DNA from: Melioribacteraceae bacterium
GTDB taxonomy: Bacteria; Bacteroidota; Ignavibacteria; Ignavibacteriales; Melioribacteraceae
Direction: 5' to 3'
Assembly: GCA_035362835.1 (NCBI GenBank)
Contig: DAOSDY010000001.1
Location: 186,001 to 250,000, forward strand
DNA: 64,000 bases
Below are positions 62,394-64,000 of the stretch, in pieces. The notes beneath the pieces were generated by a model, which ran no database searches, had not been told where the DNA came from, and saw only the letters and a list, made by a program, of their open reading frames with translations. Position numbers and translations under genes: made by a program. Within the stretch, counting starts at the first letter, position 1. Each line of letters begins with the position of its first letter.

Positions 62394-64000
62394 TTATTGA
62401 ATGATATTATAATCAGGCACCGGCAACATTACCGGAATAATTTTTTCATAAACTTTTTTATCGATCATTTCCATTTTTCTAAGTATTCCGTTTCTTTTTC
62501 CATCCAGAAGATGAATTTCGTCAACAAACTTTTCTTTAGTCACCGGTTCCGGGACTGAGTTCTTAAGCTGAAGCCGTAATGCTTTCATACGTGTATAATT
62601 GAAATGATAATGAAACGGATTCTTGTCGTGGATATATCTGATCTTTCTTATTATTGACCAGAGAGTATCGGCTTCAAACCAGAGTTTCCTCTCGCCGATT
62701 TTTTTTCTGAACTCAAGTTCGGTTTCCTTGAACTCAAACAGAAGCGATGCAGAAGCTTTTCCGTACAAGCGAATCATTGCATTTTGAATAGACCGGAGAG
62801 AATCATACGTTGAAGAATTCCAAAGGAAATCGTTTACTGTGATAATAGAAGCCTTTGAATCCTCGGCGTCAGCATTACCATTCACAAACATTCCGTTTCC
62901 GGCGGTTCTCTTGCTGAAGTCCCCCGGCAATTCATTGCTGTATGCGGAGAATAAAGGTGCGGATGTAAACGGGTGATGACTGTAAATAGTATTATCCCAG
63001 AGGAATGGTACCCTGCCTTTAAGATTAAGTGACCAGTCATTAATCTGATCAACTGTAATGCTGCGGCTTCTTACATTGACACCGCACCATATAATATAGA
63101 CATCCTCATTCATATTCGAACCGATAAAATTCAGGTCCTGCTTCAAAAACCCGTACGGTTCCTTTTCCCACGGAGTATTTTTATAAAGCTCCATGTCACC
63201 GTAGTTCATGTCTTCATATGTATAAAATGCCGGCACGTAATAGACTTCCGATTTATAAGAATTTGAATCAAGCCATTCTATCAAGTCATTAATCAGGTAA
63301 CAATGCGCTTCGGCCATATGGCTGAATTTCTTTTTGTCATTTTCACTTGTAAGAGTATAACCTTCATGATACTTAAAAGGAGGCGTATCGTCTGCAAGAA
63401 TCATTATTTTCTCGATACCAATTTTCAATCCTGCTTCAATCACGGATTTAAGAAGATTTATATCATCGGGATTCGAAATTTCGATCTGTTTTTTCTCATA
63501 AATATTATGGGACTGCATAATTTCCGGCCCGCCGAAACGGTCGCGCCAGTCTTTTATCTCGTCAAGCACTTTCTGATATTCATCATCAATCCTGAACCAG
63601 GAATAGACTCTGCTTGCAATGGCAATGGTTTCCATTTTATTCATCAGCGCATAATTCATTATCTCTTCAACACGCCCGGGTTTCAATACGGTGGAAAAAA
63701 TTCTTCGGCTATACTCAGGCCAGTCATCAACTTCAAAGAGATTTAATTTAAGTAAACTGTTCTCACGCTCAATAAATTCAGAGAATGTAGCAACTCCGAA
63801 TAACAAACCTAGCTGACCGGGTGAAGAAATATTAATCTCCTTTGCGGATATATCGGGTATTATCCTGTAATGCTGATTATTATTAAAAGAATTGTTTTCA
63901 CTTCGGGAAATGTTAATAACCCATCCGTCAAAGCTTTTCGATTCATAAGGATTTTCGATACTGAATTCGATTCCATATTTATTTTTAAGAAGATAATTAA
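62394..64000 (-). CDS. GH84-like N-acetylglucosaminidase (partial, continues past the right edge)
   Basis: The reading frame stays open to the window end, so the N-terminus lies outside. A TTG at 63806 gives 470 aa, but the in-frame residues upstream (IEFSIENPYESKSFDGWVIN and on to SSPGQLGLLFGVATFSEF) look like real protein, so I treat it as partial. Barrel features match GH84/O-GlcNAcase-type enzymes: KIMILADDTPPF with the adjacent Asp pair, VYIIWCGVNVRSRSITVDQI and VPFLWDNTIYSHHP. It probably removes N-acetylhexosamine or a related sugar. The match is to fold and motifs, so specificity is uncertain. Confidence 0.72.
   Translation of the reverse strand, partial: NYLLKNKYGIEFSIENPYESKSFDGWVINISRSENNSFNNNQHYRIIPDISAKEINISSPGQLGLLFGVATFSEFIERENSLLKLNLFEVDDWPEYSRRIFSTVLKPGRVEEIMNYALMNKMETIAIASRVYSWFRIDDEYQKVLDEIKDWRDRFGGPEIMQSHNIYEKKQIEISNPDDINLLKSVIEAGLKIGIEKIMILADDTPPFKYHEGYTLTSENDKKKFSHMAEAHCYLINDLIEWLDSNSYKSEVYYVPAFYTYEDMNYGDMELYKNTPWEKEPYGFLKQDLNFIGSNMNEDVYIIWCGVNVRSRSITVDQINDWSLNLKGRVPFLWDNTIYSHHPFTSAPLFSAYSNELPGDFSKRTAGNGMFVNGNADAEDSKASIITVNDFLWNSSTYDSLRSIQNAMIRLYGKASASLLFEFKETELEFRKKIGERKLWFEADTLWSIIRKIRYIHDKNPFHYHFNYTRMKALRLQLKNSVPEPVTKEKFVDEIHLLDGKRNGILRKMEMIDKKVYEKIIPVMLPVPDYNIIQ

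Noticed and set aside
1..64000. tRNA, rRNA, transposase, integrase or phage genes
   Set aside because: None was recognised in the protein-coding frames or intergenic gaps; I could not run a covariance search, so a small RNA might be missed.

Overview
The window reads as one chromosomal segment of a Bacteroidota/Chlorobiota-group bacterium, most likely a member of the Ignavibacteria. Two secreted proteins end in the type IX secretion (T9SS) tail with the QNYPNPFNP motif, which is typical of that lineage. The DNA is moderately AT-rich, many start codons lack a strong Shine-Dalgarno, and the respiratory complex has a single cytochrome b subunit. Nearly every gene is on the minus strand. No tRNA, rRNA, insertion sequence or CRISPR array was seen.

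Layout. (1) 1-2788: succinate dehydrogenase/fumarate reductase operon (sdhC-sdhA-sdhB; sdhB is cut by the left edge). (2) 3009-5265, plus strand: cobalamin riboswitch followed by a BtuB-type TonB-dependent receptor, ending at a terminator shared with a convergent pseudouridine synthase. (3) 5321-9133: pseudouridine synthase, secreted clan GH-A glycosidase, histidine kinase and single-domain response regulator. (4) 9271-36478: a pectin/hexuronate locus. A TonB-dependent receptor (no SusD beside it) and a T9SS beta-helix protein are followed by GH28, GH105 and PL9 enzymes, a TRAP transporter, DUF4861, uxaC, uxaE, eda, an SDR fructuronate reductase, kdgK, a LarA-like epimerase, gnd, tkt, kduI, kduD, an exported cupin and PL10. 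(5) 36879-37907: a LacI regulator. (6) 38118-64000: a second, almost gapless locus of exported enzymes: two enolase-superfamily proteins, GH28, two Tat-type Gfo/Idh oxidoreductases, ApbE, a two-domain DUF1080 protein, two PL22-like propellers (one fused to a TonB C-terminal domain), GH105, GH20, a GH84-like enzyme, a NagB-like protein, a sugar isomerase, an Nramp-fold transporter lacking the metal motifs and a purple-acid-phosphatase-like enzyme. The last gene runs off the right edge.

How it fits together. Polygalacturonate or rhamnogalacturonan would be cut outside by PL9, PL10 and GH28. Unsaturated ends would be removed by GH105, and uronates taken up by the TRAP system. Unsaturated uronate goes through (cupin) - KduI - KduD to KDG; galacturonate goes through UxaC - UxaE - SDR reductase to mannonate. 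KdgK and Eda make pyruvate and glyceraldehyde-3-phosphate. No uxuA mannonate dehydratase is in the window. A LarA-family protein next to gnd and tkt suggests mannonate could instead be epimerised to gluconate and enter the pentose phosphate pathway; this is inference.

The most notable signals are: a shared promoter/operator architecture (TTGACA, exactly 25 nt, then a GTTA...GTAAAC element) in front of the TonB receptor, the TRAP operon and lacI itself; the TonB-PL22 fusion lipoprotein; the exported oxidation/elimination gene set; and the Nramp homologue without DPGN or MPH motifs.
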